From the NCBI GenBank assembly GCA_900769555.1, contig CAAGHA010000048.1, positions 1 through 25,703 of the forward strand: a stretch of 25,703 nucleotides of DNA, in the 5' to 3' direction. The DNA is from Bacteroidales bacterium. Its GTDB lineage: Bacteria; Bacteroidota; Bacteroidia; Bacteroidales; Paludibacteraceae. A program made the position numbers and the translations under genes. Below the pieces are notes generated by a model. The model searched no databases. It saw only the letters and a program-made list of their open reading frames with translations, and was not told where the DNA came from. Positions 13,366 through 22,746 of this stretch are shown in pieces. Position 1 is the stretch's first letter. Each line of letters starts with the position of its first letter.

Positions 13366-13852
13366 ACAAAATTAAAAAGCATGAGGTTGTTTAAATCTTA
13401 TTGCATTTTAAATGGGTTCTACTTTTCTATTTACAGAATTTTCGATTTTATTTCGAGTTGATTGCTGAACGGGAGAAGGAAGCAGTGCAAGCACTATGAC
13501 CGACTGACAAACAGCAAGTTGCCGAAAGAAATCAAAAAGCACCAAAAGTTCACCACCACACAATTTTACTTTTAAAGTTTAAAACAATGAATTTATAAAA
13601 CTCACCTTAAGATTACTTCTATAAATTACTATTCGCAAACTTTAAGTTCTTAATTATTCACTTTTAAATAGTAAAAATCAAAATCTAAACAACTCTATAT
13701 TTATTTAATTCTCCGAGTATAGAACAAACTTACAAAAAAAAATGAAAATATAAAAACTGTGTCACCAATTTTTAGAAATTAAGAAGTTGTTTTATCTATG
13801 TATAATCAGTTGTTTAATCCTCTTTACAAGGGTGTAATAGAAATAAATGGTA

Positions 13853-13887
13853 CAAAAAAAAGAGTCGCAGCTAATTAACTGCGACTC
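13853..13887 (-). terminator. Rho-independent terminator of the OmpA porin gene
   Basis: On the minus strand a perfect 9-bp stem GAGTCGCAG / CTGCGACTC (13887-13862) with an 8-base loop is followed by a run of nine Ts (13861-13853). It lies 48 bases after the stop of the gene ending at 13935. A smaller hairpin, TGTCGAT-AA-ATCGACA (13892-13907), sits just before it. Confidence 0.9.
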
Positions 13888-13934
13888 ACACTGTCGATAA
13901 ATCGACAAATCTGGACTGAACTATAAAATTCGAA

Positions 13935-15389
13935 TTATTTTTCGAATACAACTTTAAACTCTACACGTCTGTTTTTAGCACGACCGTTAGCTGTTTTGTT
14001 AGACTCAACCGGTTGATCTTGACCAAATCCGGCAGAAGTCAATCTTGCAGAATCGACTCCTTTATCTTCCAAGTACTTCTTAACAGCAGCCGCTCTATCT
14101 TCCGATAATTTTTGGTTCTTAGCAGGATCACCTACGTTATCAGTGTGACCGTTAATAGACAATTTGTAAGAAGGATTCTCATTCATAATCTTAACAACAT
14201 CATTTAAGATTTTGTTAGAAACTGACTTAATCTTTGCAGAACCTGTTTGGAATTGAATACCATTCAAAGCCTTTTCAAACACTTTCTTAACCTCAGCTTT
14301 GATTTCTGGGCAACCTTTGTTTTCTTTCACACCGGCAACGTCAACACAAACATCTTCGAAATCAAACACTTCGTCACCATCCTTATCAGTTGGACAACCA
14401 TCTTCTGTTACAAAACCTTTAGCAGCTGAAGGAGTACCAGGACATTTATCCAAGTAGTCTGCTACACCGTCACCATCAGAATCCAATGGACAACCATTTT
14501 CATCTACAGAAACATTTTCAGGAGTATCAGGACATTGATCCAAATAATCTGCTACACCATCCTTATCAGCATCCAATGGACATCCTACAGAGTCAATTGC
14601 AACACCTTCCGGAGTACCAGGACATTTATCCAAGTAGTCTGCTACACCATCTTTATCAGTATCCAACGGACATCCATACTCATCTACAGAAACACCTGCA
14701 GGAGTGTTAGGACATTGATCTAACTTATTAGGAACTCCATCACCATCCTTATCGGTGTTGAATGCAAAGTTCACATAAACTCCTAAATTATGAATCAATT
14801 GTTGATCATTGAATGATCCACAAGCACGATTATCAGCTAAATCAGCTTTTGAACCCATTGGGTAACCATACTTTGCAAAGTAACGAATTCCCCATGAATC
14901 AGATAGTCTTAAATCACATCCAAGACCTCCTCCTAATACAAAGCTAAATCCACTATTATCTTCTGATGTTGTTTGGAAATCAGCCGATTCACCCAAACCA
15001 TGAATAGTACGCGTACCTAAGTTGATGAATACAAATGGGTGAAGCAATGCTTCTTCGTTTGTAACAAATTTGAATTTACCCATCAAATCAACATAACAAA
15101 TTCCGGATTTTAACTCACCATCATTCACAAAAAACTCTCCGCCGTCCATTCCATAACGACCCCACAATGCTTGTAACCCTGCATCGAAGCGTTCATTTAA
15201 ATAACGTGAAAACGTCAATGACGCTGCTCCATAAAAATTGTCTGTAACATGGAAAAATTTATTTCCCCAATCATTTGCGGCTTCTACTTTGCCACCATAA
15301 ACACCAATGCTCCATGGCTTGTCTTCTGTTTGCGCAGACACTGTCAAGGTCGCCAAAGCTGCACAGACTAAAATGAATAACTTTTTCAT
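13935..15389 (-). CDS. OmpA-family porin with TSP3 repeats
   Basis: A major outer-membrane protein of 484 residues. I start at the ATG at 15389, which gives a clean signal peptide (MKKLFILVCAALATLTVSAQ). An in-frame extension to 15542 crosses the promoter and is not protein-like. Residues about 21-210 are an eight-stranded barrel (WSIGVYGGKVEAANDWGNKF; FRYFAKYGYP-like strands). Residues about 212-355 hold five calcium-binding TSP3 repeats, each about 28 residues (DKDGVADYLDKCPGTP pattern). Residues about 370-484 are an OmpA peptidoglycan-binding domain (SINGHTDNVGDPAKNQKLSE, GRAKNRRVEFKV). It links the outer membrane to the wall, as major OmpA proteins do in Bacteroidales. A -7 box at 15452-15459 and a strong terminator make it monocistronic. 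Confidence 0.93.
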   Translation of the reverse strand: MKKLFILVCAALATLTVSAQTEDKPWSIGVYGGKVEAANDWGNKFFHVTDNFYGAASLTFSRYLNERFDAGLQALWGRYGMDGGEFFVNDGELKSGICYVDLMGKFKFVTNEEALLHPFVFINLGTRTIHGLGESADFQTTSEDNSGFSFVLGGGLGCDLRLSDSWGIRYFAKYGYPMGSKADLADNRACGSFNDQQLIHNLGVYVNFAFNTDKDGDGVPNKLDQCPNTPAGVSVDEYGCPLDTDKDGVADYLDKCPGTPEGVAIDSVGCPLDADKDGVADYLDQCPDTPENVSVDENGCPLDSDGDGVADYLDKCPGTPSAAKGFVTEDGCPTDKDGDEVFDFEDVCVDVAGVKENKGCPEIKAEVKKVFEKALNGIQFQTGSAKIKSVSNKILNDVVKIMNENPSYKLSINGHTDNVGDPAKNQKLSEDRAAAVKKYLEDKGVDSARLTSAGFGQDQPVESNKTANGRAKNRRVEFKVVFEK

Positions 15390-15691
15390 TGTAATACTAT
15401 TATTTATAATTTTATTATTTCGTTCACTACCCTTTACCGAATAATTCAAGGCAAATATAATACCAAATTTTTGTAAATAAAACTTAATTCTATAAAAAAA
15501 TACGAGATGGTTATAATAATTAACATTTATCATCGTTTTCAACCCATTATTATGGCTTATAATCCTTTAAAATTCAGCACACTACAAACACTTTCTGAAA
15601 TACCATTTTTAATAAAATCAAAATTTAAGATAATTTAGGCCTTACAATTGTATCTAATATCAAAACAAAGAATAGTATGTATAGAAATAGA
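15390..15691. other. Intergenic region upstream of the OmpA porin
   Basis: 302 AT-rich bases. It holds the OmpA -7 box and otherwise low-complexity A/T runs. I see no gene and no clear terminator for the lytic transglycosylase gene that ends at 15692. Confidence 0.5.
15452..15459 (-). promoter_or_regulatory. -7 promoter box of the OmpA porin
   Basis: The minus strand reads TATATTTG, an exact TAnnTTTG box, about 63 bases before the ATG at 15389. The AT-rich sequence 19-21 bases upstream lacks a perfect TTTG. Confidence 0.5.
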
Positions 15692-17065
15692 TTATTTCTT
15701 CACAACATCTTTGTACTCTTGATAACGAATCATAATCTCTTCTACGAAATTGTAAACCTCATCTCCTCGCAAATATCCATGCCGAACCACCGGATCGTTA
15801 AAAAACTCAGGCTTTGCTTTCATCAACGCAAATGTCTTTACATCATTCCATTTGTTGGGATCTTTACCATATTTTTCGGCTAAAGCCATCGCATCTCTAA
15901 CATGTCCGACTCCGGCATTATAACTGGCTAAAACAAATTTTTGGCGTTCTTGCTTGTCTTCTATATAGGAGAATATATTCTCTACTCGCTTCATATATTC
16001 TGTTGCTACCCGAACACTTACTTCCGGCTGCTCCAGTGATTCTATATCTGCTCCATATCTGGAGGCTGTTGCTGGCATTAATTGCATCAAACCTCTGGCT
16101 CCTACCCATGACCGTGCTTTCGGATTAAACCGAGACTCTTGATAGGCTACTGATGCCAAAAGTCGCCAATCCCAATCTATTTTTTTTGCATATTTCTTGA
16201 ATAAGGAGTCAAAAACCGATATTTTCTTACTATTGATGTAGATGGGACAGCCTTTTCCTATATCTTTTTTATGCTCGAAATATTTGTGGTATAAATATAC
16301 GTATGTGTAGTCCGACATACATCGGTCAAACCACTCATCTACTTTCAAAATTAACTCTTCTTCATTTTTTCGAACTGCCCATGCTGTTCGTTGGGAAAAA
16401 CTTATGGGAACGGATATATCTATGTTGTTATAGTACGTTTTGTTCACTTTTGCAATATTATTATCTGCTACGGTATAGGGTATCTCTCCTAACGATACCT
16501 TTTCTATCAAGCTCTCTTCATCTTCTGACAACGAAACGGTATCAATAATAATCCCTCCTCCTAACTCCTTATTTAAGTTGCCTAAACGATGAGCATATTT
16601 TGTATTTTCAACTACTGAAACCTCTTTTCCTATCAAATCTGCAACATCTTTTACTTCAATAGAACCTTTTTTACCCTTTCTTTGTACTAAAACTTGATTG
16701 GTAATATTTTCATGGTACGCAAACAATAGTTTCTCTTTTCTCTCCGGTGTTATTGTTATGGGATAGGCTATCAAATCTACCTCTCCATTTTCCAGCATCT
16801 CAATCATATGACTCACATTCTTGGCAGATAAAATTTCTAATTGCACACCAAGAAAATCGGCAAGTCCTTCTACCAACTCATATTCAAAACCCATATCTTC
16901 TCCTCGATAATCAAAGTACGAGGTTGAACGTGATAGGGTAACTGCACGCAAAACACCTGTATCCAGAATTTTTTGTAAATCTGAATACTCCACTCCTTTG
17001 TCCTCTTTCATAAAACAGGACAAAAACAAAGGTATAATAAACCATATATAATAGCGGTGTTTCAT
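15692..17065 (-). CDS. mltF: MltF-like membrane-bound lytic murein transglycosylase
   Basis: Cleaves peptidoglycan glycan strands with formation of 1,6-anhydromuramic ends. I place the start at the second Met (17065, MKHRYYIWFIIPLFLSC), which gives a standard lipoprotein signal with acylated Cys17. An upstream ATG at 17086 adds seven residues. Residues about 30-265 are a periplasmic solute-binding-like (SBP_bac_3) regulatory domain. Residues about 285-445 are a family 1 SLT domain with the catalytic Glu in SVAYQESRFNP, the GARGLMQLMPATA motif and SYNAGVGHV. This two-domain layout defines MltF. It is divergent from menF, with facing -7 boxes between them. Confidence 0.92.
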   Translation of the reverse strand: MKHRYYIWFIIPLFLSCFMKEDKGVEYSDLQKILDTGVLRAVTLSRSTSYFDYRGEDMGFEYELVEGLADFLGVQLEILSAKNVSHMIEMLENGEVDLIAYPITITPERKEKLLFAYHENITNQVLVQRKGKKGSIEVKDVADLIGKEVSVVENTKYAHRLGNLNKELGGGIIIDTVSLSEDEESLIEKVSLGEIPYTVADNNIAKVNKTYYNNIDISVPISFSQRTAWAVRKNEEELILKVDEWFDRCMSDYTYVYLYHKYFEHKKDIGKGCPIYINSKKISVFDSLFKKYAKKIDWDWRLLASVAYQESRFNPKARSWVGARGLMQLMPATASRYGADIESLEQPEVSVRVATEYMKRVENIFSYIEDKQERQKFVLASYNAGVGHVRDAMALAEKYGKDPNKWNDVKTFALMKAKPEFFNDPVVRHGYLRGDEVYNFVEEIMIRYQEYKDVVKK

Positions 17066-17108
17066 CGCTTTTTTCAAATTTCTCACAGATTTAGTGATAA
17101 CTTCTTAA

Positions 17109-17116
17109 CAAAGATA
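17109..17116 (-). promoter_or_regulatory. -7 promoter box of mltF
   Basis: The minus strand reads TATCTTTG, an exact TAnnTTTG box, about 44 bases before the mltF start used here. The identical box faces the other way at 17139-17146. Confidence 0.5.
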
Positions 17117-17138
17117 AAAGAATTTTGCTCATATTCAC

Positions 17139-17146
17139 TATCTTTG
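17139..17146 (+). promoter_or_regulatory. -7 promoter box of the men operon
   Basis: TATCTTTG matches TAnnTTTG 20 bases before the menF ATG. It gives a very short leader and would drive the whole menF-D-B-C-E series. Confidence 0.55.
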
Positions 17147-17166
17147 TATGAAAATTAACATTGACA

Positions 17167-18234
17167 ATGATAAAAAAGATTGAAAATCAATTAAAAGGAG
17201 AAAAAAATTTTGTCCTCTATCGTTTACCGGGAGAAAAGAAAGTAAAAGGGATTCTTTCGGATGTTGATTCTATTGTTTCGATTTCTAAATTTTCCGACTT
17301 ATTACCTACGTGTGAGGGATTTCTTTTTGCTCCGTATAACTTTAATCTTCATCCTTCTTTTCTTATTTGTCCTAAAATGGTTTTTGATGTAGATATTCCT
17401 TCTGATTTTTTCAACCGGATTCTTTCTTCTCATAACCATCTATCCAACTCGTCTCCAAACAAAGATTATCAATCGGCCTTTTTAGCTTGTCATCGTAAAT
17501 TGAGTGAGAAAGAGGAGATAAATAAATTGGTATTGGCTCGTTCTAAAAGGATTTCCACGAATGAAAAAAATCCTATCGAAATATTTTTAAATGCTTGTAC
17601 CGCCTACCCTGATGCTATGGTATATTGGCTTAATACGTCATTAACCGGAACTTGGATGGGTGCAACTCCTGAATTATTTTTAAGTGGTAATTGTCAATCA
17701 ATGAAAACGGTTGCGTTGGCTGGATCTCAGTCATTCGTGGTAAAAGATCGGAACGACTTATGTATGTGGGATGAAAAGAATAGAGAGGAACAAAATTTGG
17801 TGGAGGAGTATTTGAAAAATAAAATTTCATCGTTCGGTAATTTGATTAAAACTGATGGTCCTTTCTCATCTCAGGCCGGTCATATTGCTCACTTGAAGAG
17901 TGAACTTTCTTTTTCAATTGATAAAAACGCCTTGTTTGATTTCATCTCTTCTACTCACCCAACCCCTGCGATTTGTGGTTTGCCTCAATCTGCAGCAAAG
18001 GAGTTTTTGATGCAACAGGAATCATTTGACCGACTCTATTTTTCCGGCTTATTGGGTTGGTTGGCTCCTGAGAATGATTCAAATCTTTTCGTTAATCTTA
18101 GGTGCCTGAAATGGGACTCTGATGATTCTGTCACGTTATTTGCCGGTAGTGGCTTGCTTGCTACGTCCGAATTGAATTCGGAGTGGATGGAAACGGAGTC
18201 TAAAATGGAAACTTTAAAACGATTATTTGACTAA
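17167..18234 (+). CDS. menF: Isochorismate synthase
   Basis: Converts chorismate to isochorismate, the first committed step of menaquinone synthesis. 355 residues from the ATG at 17167; a TTG two codons earlier is less likely. The chorismate-binding fold shows in GTWMGATPELFLSG, VALAGSQSF, AGHIAHLKSELSF, the HPTPAICGLPQSAAKEF loop and FVNLRCLKWD. It is somewhat shorter than enterobacterial MenF, as usual in Bacteroidota. It could in principle be an EntC-type enzyme, but menD starts two bases after its stop, which settles the pathway. Confidence 0.94.
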   Translation: MIKKIENQLKGEKNFVLYRLPGEKKVKGILSDVDSIVSISKFSDLLPTCEGFLFAPYNFNLHPSFLICPKMVFDVDIPSDFFNRILSSHNHLSNSSPNKDYQSAFLACHRKLSEKEEINKLVLARSKRISTNEKNPIEIFLNACTAYPDAMVYWLNTSLTGTWMGATPELFLSGNCQSMKTVALAGSQSFVVKDRNDLCMWDEKNREEQNLVEEYLKNKISSFGNLIKTDGPFSSQAGHIAHLKSELSFSIDKNALFDFISSTHPTPAICGLPQSAAKEFLMQQESFDRLYFSGLLGWLAPENDSNLFVNLRCLKWDSDDSVTLFAGSGLLATSELNSEWMETESKMETLKRLFD

Positions 18235-18236
18235 TT

Positions 18237-19856
18237 ATGTACTCTAAAAAAGAAAATATTCTGCAACTGGTCAGCCTCCTAAAACAAAACAAAGTGCTTC
18301 ATATCGTTGTTTCACCGGGGTCTCGTAACATGCCTTTGGCCGAAAGTTTTTACAATGATTCTGATTTTAAATGTTATGCGGTAACGGATGAACGTAGTGC
18401 AGGTTTTTTTGCAATAGGACTAATTTTGAATTTGAATTGTCCGGTGGCTATTTGTTGTACATCGGGATCGGCTCTTCTTAATTATGGTTCGGCTATTTCT
18501 GAGGCTTTTTATCAAGAGTTACCCCTTTTAATTCTGTCTGCAGATCGTCCTCAAGCTTGGATCGGACAAATGGATGGACAAACAATGCAACAAACTCAAT
18601 TGTTTGGAAATATGTTGTCAAAGGAGGTAAGTCTTCCTATCATTAAAAGTGATGAAGATAGTTGGTTTTGTAATCGACTTATCAACGAAGCGTTATTAGC
18701 TCTCTTCTCCCCAAAAAAATCACCGGTACATATAAATATTCCTATAGATGAACCATTTTTTGATTGTAGCGCGACAACCCTTCCTGTTGCACGATGCATT
18801 CATCGAAACAGAAATATTGATAACGATTGGAATTGTGCTTCTAAACCGCTTGTCATTGTAGGACAAATGCATCCGAATGATACTGAATTGCTAAGTAATT
18901 GTTTGTCTGCACTGAATTGTCCTATTTTGTCTGAAAACATAGGAAATTTGAGATGCACGAAAAATAATATACCTCTTTTTGATGCTATTTTATTGAATTC
19001 TAATGAGGTATTAAATCCGGATCTGGTTATATACATTGGAGGACATATCGTCTCTAAACGTTTGAAACAATGGTTGAGAAATTGTCATCCGAAACAGTGC
19101 TGGAGAATTGCTCCTTCGGGTGATGTTGCGGATACATTCCAATGTCTGACTGATATATTTGACACCAATCCTTCTGATTTTATAAAAAATTTAACGCCTA
19201 AAAAAACTGATAACGGATACTTATCTTTATGGCGCAATTTAAACTCTGCTCTGCTAAAAAAGATTGATTGTTACGATTATTCTTCCAACCTAACTCTTTT
19301 GGCTATTAAGGGGTTAATTCAAAGCATTCCAACTCAATCTGCTTTATTTTTAGCAAATAGTAACACCATCAGGCATTCTCAATTTTTTATCAACAAAGAA
19401 CTTGATTTCTTTTGCAATCGCGGAATAAATGGAATCGATGGTTCTCTTTCTGCTGCAGTAGGTTATGCTTGCAACTATGATAATTTAACTTTTCTCATTA
19501 TTGGCGATTTGAGTTTTTTTTATGATATGAATGCTCTATGGTATCAATCAATTTCTCCTAACTTACGTATTCTTTTACTGAATAATAACGGTGGAGGAAT
19601 TTTTAAATCATTACCGGGATTAAATGAGTCTGATGCTGTTAAAGATTTGATTATCACACATAATCGAGCAACAGCAAAAGGTTGGGCAGAATCTGTGGGT
19701 CTTTCCTATTTTTATGCCGATGATAACTCATTCACAACGCATTTGCTAGAAATTCTCACTGCTCCAAGCGAAGCTCCTATTTTGTTGGAATTGAATTGCA
19801 ATGCGGAGAATGCAAAAAATGAATATACTCAGTTTATTGAATACTTACGAAAATAA
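18237..19856 (+). CDS. menD: SEPHCHC synthase (MenD)
   Basis: A thiamine-diphosphate enzyme that adds the 2-oxoglutarate-derived succinyl semialdehyde unit to isochorismate. 539 residues. Visible are HIVVSPGSRNMPLAESFY, the catalytic Glu region VTDERSAGFFAIGL, PQAWIGQMDGQTMQQ, GINGIDGSLSAAVGYA and the ThDP/Mg2+ motif IGDLSFFYDMNALW followed by LNNNGGGIF. The start is two bases after the menF stop, so they are co-translated. A 76-base gap with an inverted-repeat motif separates it from menB. Confidence 0.97.
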   Translation: MYSKKENILQLVSLLKQNKVLHIVVSPGSRNMPLAESFYNDSDFKCYAVTDERSAGFFAIGLILNLNCPVAICCTSGSALLNYGSAISEAFYQELPLLILSADRPQAWIGQMDGQTMQQTQLFGNMLSKEVSLPIIKSDEDSWFCNRLINEALLALFSPKKSPVHINIPIDEPFFDCSATTLPVARCIHRNRNIDNDWNCASKPLVIVGQMHPNDTELLSNCLSALNCPILSENIGNLRCTKNNIPLFDAILLNSNEVLNPDLVIYIGGHIVSKRLKQWLRNCHPKQCWRIAPSGDVADTFQCLTDIFDTNPSDFIKNLTPKKTDNGYLSLWRNLNSALLKKIDCYDYSSNLTLLAIKGLIQSIPTQSALFLANSNTIRHSQFFINKELDFFCNRGINGIDGSLSAAVGYACNYDNLTFLIIGDLSFFYDMNALWYQSISPNLRILLLNNNGGGIFKSLPGLNESDAVKDLIITHNRATAKGWAESVGLSYFYADDNSFTTHLLEILTAPSEAPILLELNCNAENAKNEYTQFIEYLRK

Positions 19857-19932
19857 CAAAGGGTAAGTTCTAAAAATTAGTATTCTAAACATAATTTATA
19901 GAAGTTACTCAATAAAACAACTTGATAAAACA

Positions 19933-20754
19933 ATGGAACAAAGAGATTGGAAAACACTAAAAGAATACAAAGAGATTCTTTTTGATTATTACAATGGGAT
20001 TGCTCGTATAACCATAAATCGACCGCGTTATCGCAATGCTTTCACACCAACAACAACTGCAGAGATGAGTGATGCACTAACTTTCTGTCGGGAGTGTGAA
20101 GATATTTACGTGGTAATGTTTACCGGTGCAGGAGATAAAGCATTTTGCAGTGGAGGAGATATGCACGTAAAAGGACATGGAGGTTACATTGATGAAGAAG
20201 GGCGACCTCGCCTATCCGTTTTGGATGTACAAAAGCAAATTCGATCTCTTCCGAAACCTGTTATTGCAGCCGTAAATGGTTATGCTATTGGTGGCGGACA
20301 TGTTCTGCATGTGGTTTGTGACCTTACAATTGCAAGTGAAAATGCGATATTTGGTCAAACCGGTCCTAAAGTCGGTAGCTTCGATGCCGGATTTGGTTCT
20401 TCTTACTTAGCGAGCATCGTGGGACAAAAAAAAGCAAGAGAGATTTGGTTCCTTTGTCGTCAATACTCTGCTCAAGAAGCTTTAGATATGGGATTGGTAA
20501 ACAAAGTTGTTCCGCTCGAGAATTTGGAAGATGAATGCGTAGAATGGGCTGAAAAAATGATGGAATTCTCTCCTCTCGCTCTGAGAATGATTAAACGTGG
20601 TTTGAATGCTGAATTGGATGGTCAAGTCGGTATTCAAGAGTTTGCAGGAGATATGACAATGCTTTATTATTGCCTCGATGAAGCACAAGAAGGGGGTAAA
20701 GCATTCTTGGAAAAAAGAAAACCTGATTTCAAAAAATATCCAAAGTTTCCATGA
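19933..20754 (+). CDS. menB: 1,4-dihydroxy-2-naphthoyl-CoA synthase
   Basis: A crotonase-fold enzyme that closes the naphthoquinol ring of o-succinylbenzoyl-CoA. 273 residues. Signatures are RYRNAFTPTTTAEM, GAGDKAFCSGGDMHVKG (oxyanion region), AVNGYAIGGGHVLHVVCDLT and GQTGPKVGSFDAGFGSSYLA. The last is diagnostic for MenB within the crotonase family. Its stop overlaps the menC start by four bases (ATGA). Confidence 0.97.
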   Translation: MEQRDWKTLKEYKEILFDYYNGIARITINRPRYRNAFTPTTTAEMSDALTFCRECEDIYVVMFTGAGDKAFCSGGDMHVKGHGGYIDEEGRPRLSVLDVQKQIRSLPKPVIAAVNGYAIGGGHVLHVVCDLTIASENAIFGQTGPKVGSFDAGFGSSYLASIVGQKKAREIWFLCRQYSAQEALDMGLVNKVVPLENLEDECVEWAEKMMEFSPLALRMIKRGLNAELDGQVGIQEFAGDMTMLYYCLDEAQEGGKAFLEKRKPDFKKYPKFP

Positions 20755-21764
20755 TACTATCATTTCAAAAACATACTCTTCAATTTAAGAAACCAGCCGG
20801 AACTTCTCGCGGAGTATATACTTCGCGAGGAATTTACGTTTTAAGGATACAAGACAATTTAAATCCTGAAAAATGGGGGCTTGGAGAGGTTGCGCCTCTA
20901 CCCGATTTAAGTTGTGATGCAACGCCTAAATTGGAAGAGAAACTTCAAAGTATCTGTAGCAATTTCAATGGAGAAATACCTTACGAAGAGTTACGAAATT
21001 ATCCGTCAATCTTGTTTGGACTGGAATCGGCTCTAAGGGATTTTTATCATCCGGAGAAAAATATTTTATGGAAAAGTGATTTTACTGCAGGTACAAAGGG
21101 AATTCCTATCAACGGACTGATTTGGATGGGTTCTTATAGTTCTATGAAAGAGCAAATTAAAGACAAATTAGAGAAAGGATTCCGTTGTATCAAATTGAAA
21201 ATAGGAGCTATTGATTTTGAAGAGGAGCTTGCTCTTCTTAGTAAAATCAGATCCGAATATAATGAGTCTGAAATTATTTTGCGAGTAGATGCAAATGGGG
21301 CTTTTTCTCCTTCTGAAGCACTAAAAAAATTGGATCGTTTGTCTCAATTGAAGATTCATTCGATTGAACAACCCATTCGTGCTAATCAATGGAAGGAAAT
21401 GGCTGAGCTTTGCAGAAACACCCCTCTTCCTATCGCTTTGGATGAGGAGTTGATTGGAATTAATTCTCCTTCTAAAAAAGTTGAATTATTGGATTACATC
21501 AATCCTCAATTTATCATTCTAAAACCGACTCTACATGGAGGTATTATGGGTTCTACGGAATGGATTGAATTGGCAAAACAAAGAAACATTGGTTATTGGA
21601 TAACCTCTGCATTAGAGTCTAATATCGGACTAAATGCTATTGCTCAATGGTGTGCAACATTAGGGTTATCGACTCATCAAGGATTGGGTACCGGAGCACT
21701 ATTTGTCGAAAATTTTCCAACTCCTCTTTTCATTGAGGGTGAATATTTACGTTTTAAGGTTTGA
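20751..21764 (+). CDS. menC: o-Succinylbenzoate synthase
   Basis: An enolase-superfamily dehydratase that converts SHCHC to o-succinylbenzoate. 337 residues. The catalytic KxK is in FRCIKLKIGA. Metal ligands are in LRVDANGAF (Asp), HSIEQPI (Glu) and ALDEELIG (Asp/Glu), and the second catalytic Lys is in FIILKPTLHGG. The start overlaps menB by four bases and the stop is five bases before menE, so the three are tightly coupled. Confidence 0.95.
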   Translation: MILSFQKHTLQFKKPAGTSRGVYTSRGIYVLRIQDNLNPEKWGLGEVAPLPDLSCDATPKLEEKLQSICSNFNGEIPYEELRNYPSILFGLESALRDFYHPEKNILWKSDFTAGTKGIPINGLIWMGSYSSMKEQIKDKLEKGFRCIKLKIGAIDFEEELALLSKIRSEYNESEIILRVDANGAFSPSEALKKLDRLSQLKIHSIEQPIRANQWKEMAELCRNTPLPIALDEELIGINSPSKKVELLDYINPQFIILKPTLHGGIMGSTEWIELAKQRNIGYWITSALESNIGLNAIAQWCATLGLSTHQGLGTGALFVENFPTPLFIEGEYLRFKV

Positions 21765-21768
21765 GTGT

Positions 21769-22746
21769 ATGGATTTGCAAGTGTTTTTAGAAGAATGGAA
21801 TAATGACTCCCCTTTTGTTAGAGTAGAAACTTCCGGTTCTACCGGCAAACCGAAAGTTATCTTTGTAGAAAAAGAAAGAATGATTGAAAGTGCAAAAATG
21901 ACTTGTCAATTTCTTCGTTTAAAACCTCACGATAAGGCTCTTTTATGTATGTCTTTAAAACATATTGGAGCAAAGATGATGGTGGTAAGAAGCTTGATTG
22001 CCAACTTGGATCTATTGGTTACTCCCCCATCCAAAAATCCGTTGGCAGAAATTACAGAACCATTAAATTTTGTAGCTATGGTTCCTATGCAGGTGTATAA
22101 TTCCATGCAAAATCCAATAGAATATGAGCGTCTGAAAAACATTGAAAAACTGATCATCGGAGGAGGAGAAATAGATAAAAATTTAGAAACTGATCTAACA
22201 AATTTTCCAAACGAAGTATGGTCCACCTACGGAATGACAGAAACTTTGTCTCACATTGCCATGAGAAGAGTCAATGGCCCGAATGCCTCTAAGTGGTATC
22301 AACCTCTTCCAAATATCAAGATTTCAACCCTTTCTGATGGTTGCTTAATAATTGATGCTCCTCACCTTTCTGAAGAAACAATCGTCACCAACGATATTGT
22401 GGATATCAATACCAACAATGAATTCAAAATTTTAGGACGCAAGGATAATGTCATTAATAGCGGTGGTATAAAAATTCAAATCGAAGAGGTTGAAAGAATT
22501 GTTGGAAAACACCTTAATGGCTCTTTTGCCATCAGTGGAAAAAAAGATTTAATGTATGGTGAAATAGTTGTTTTATATTACACACCTTTTAACTTGTGTT
22601 CACAAGAAATTTTAAATAAAATTAATAACGAACTCCCTAAATACCACAAAATTAAAGAGGCTGTCTGCATTGATAAAATACCCCTTACAAGCAATGGAAA
22701 AATTGACAGGGGGTCTCTGAGAAACAAATTAAATCCACTGGTTTAG
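21769..22746 (+). CDS. menE: o-Succinylbenzoate-CoA ligase
   Basis: Adenylates o-succinylbenzoate and transfers it to CoA. I start at the ATG at 21769, directly after the menC stop, giving 325 residues; an in-frame non-ATG start inside menC is unlikely. Motifs are ETSGSTGKPKVI (phosphate loop), STYGMTETLSH, GRKDNVINSGGIKIQ and the final SNGKIDRGSL with the C-terminal Lys. It is short for an acyl-CoA ligase because the N-terminal domain is reduced, as in other Bacteroidota MenE proteins. No MenH or MenA gene follows here. Its stop codon overlaps the stop of the convergent gene. Confidence 0.94.
   Translation: MDLQVFLEEWNNDSPFVRVETSGSTGKPKVIFVEKERMIESAKMTCQFLRLKPHDKALLCMSLKHIGAKMMVVRSLIANLDLLVTPPSKNPLAEITEPLNFVAMVPMQVYNSMQNPIEYERLKNIEKLIIGGGEIDKNLETDLTNFPNEVWSTYGMTETLSHIAMRRVNGPNASKWYQPLPNIKISTLSDGCLIIDAPHLSEETIVTNDIVDINTNNEFKILGRKDNVINSGGIKIQIEEVERIVGKHLNGSFAISGKKDLMYGEIVVLYYTPFNLCSQEILNKINNELPKYHKIKEAVCIDKIPLTSNGKIDRGSLRNKLNPLV

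Larger units (their letters stand above)
13250..13934. other. Non-coding region between glgB and the OmpA porin
   Basis: 685 bases with no convincing gene. It holds a candidate glgB -7 box (TATCTTTG, minus strand, 13358-13365) and a patch of higher GC at about 13455-13560. The patch reads plausibly but briefly in two frames (ELIAEREKEAVQAL then stop; another frame gives RLTNSKLPKEIKKHQKF then stop), so it may be a relic of a lost gene. A second copy of the dispersed motif is at 13612-13628, and the OmpA terminator is at 13853-13887. Confidence 0.5.

Noticed and set aside
14390..14750. Regular 84-bp direct repeats that look CRISPR-like at DNA level
   Set aside because: They encode the five TSP3 repeats of the OmpA porin in frame; period and variation fit protein repeats.
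15390..15542. Upstream in-frame start for the OmpA porin
   Set aside because: It would bury the signal peptide behind 51 residues translated from the promoter region.
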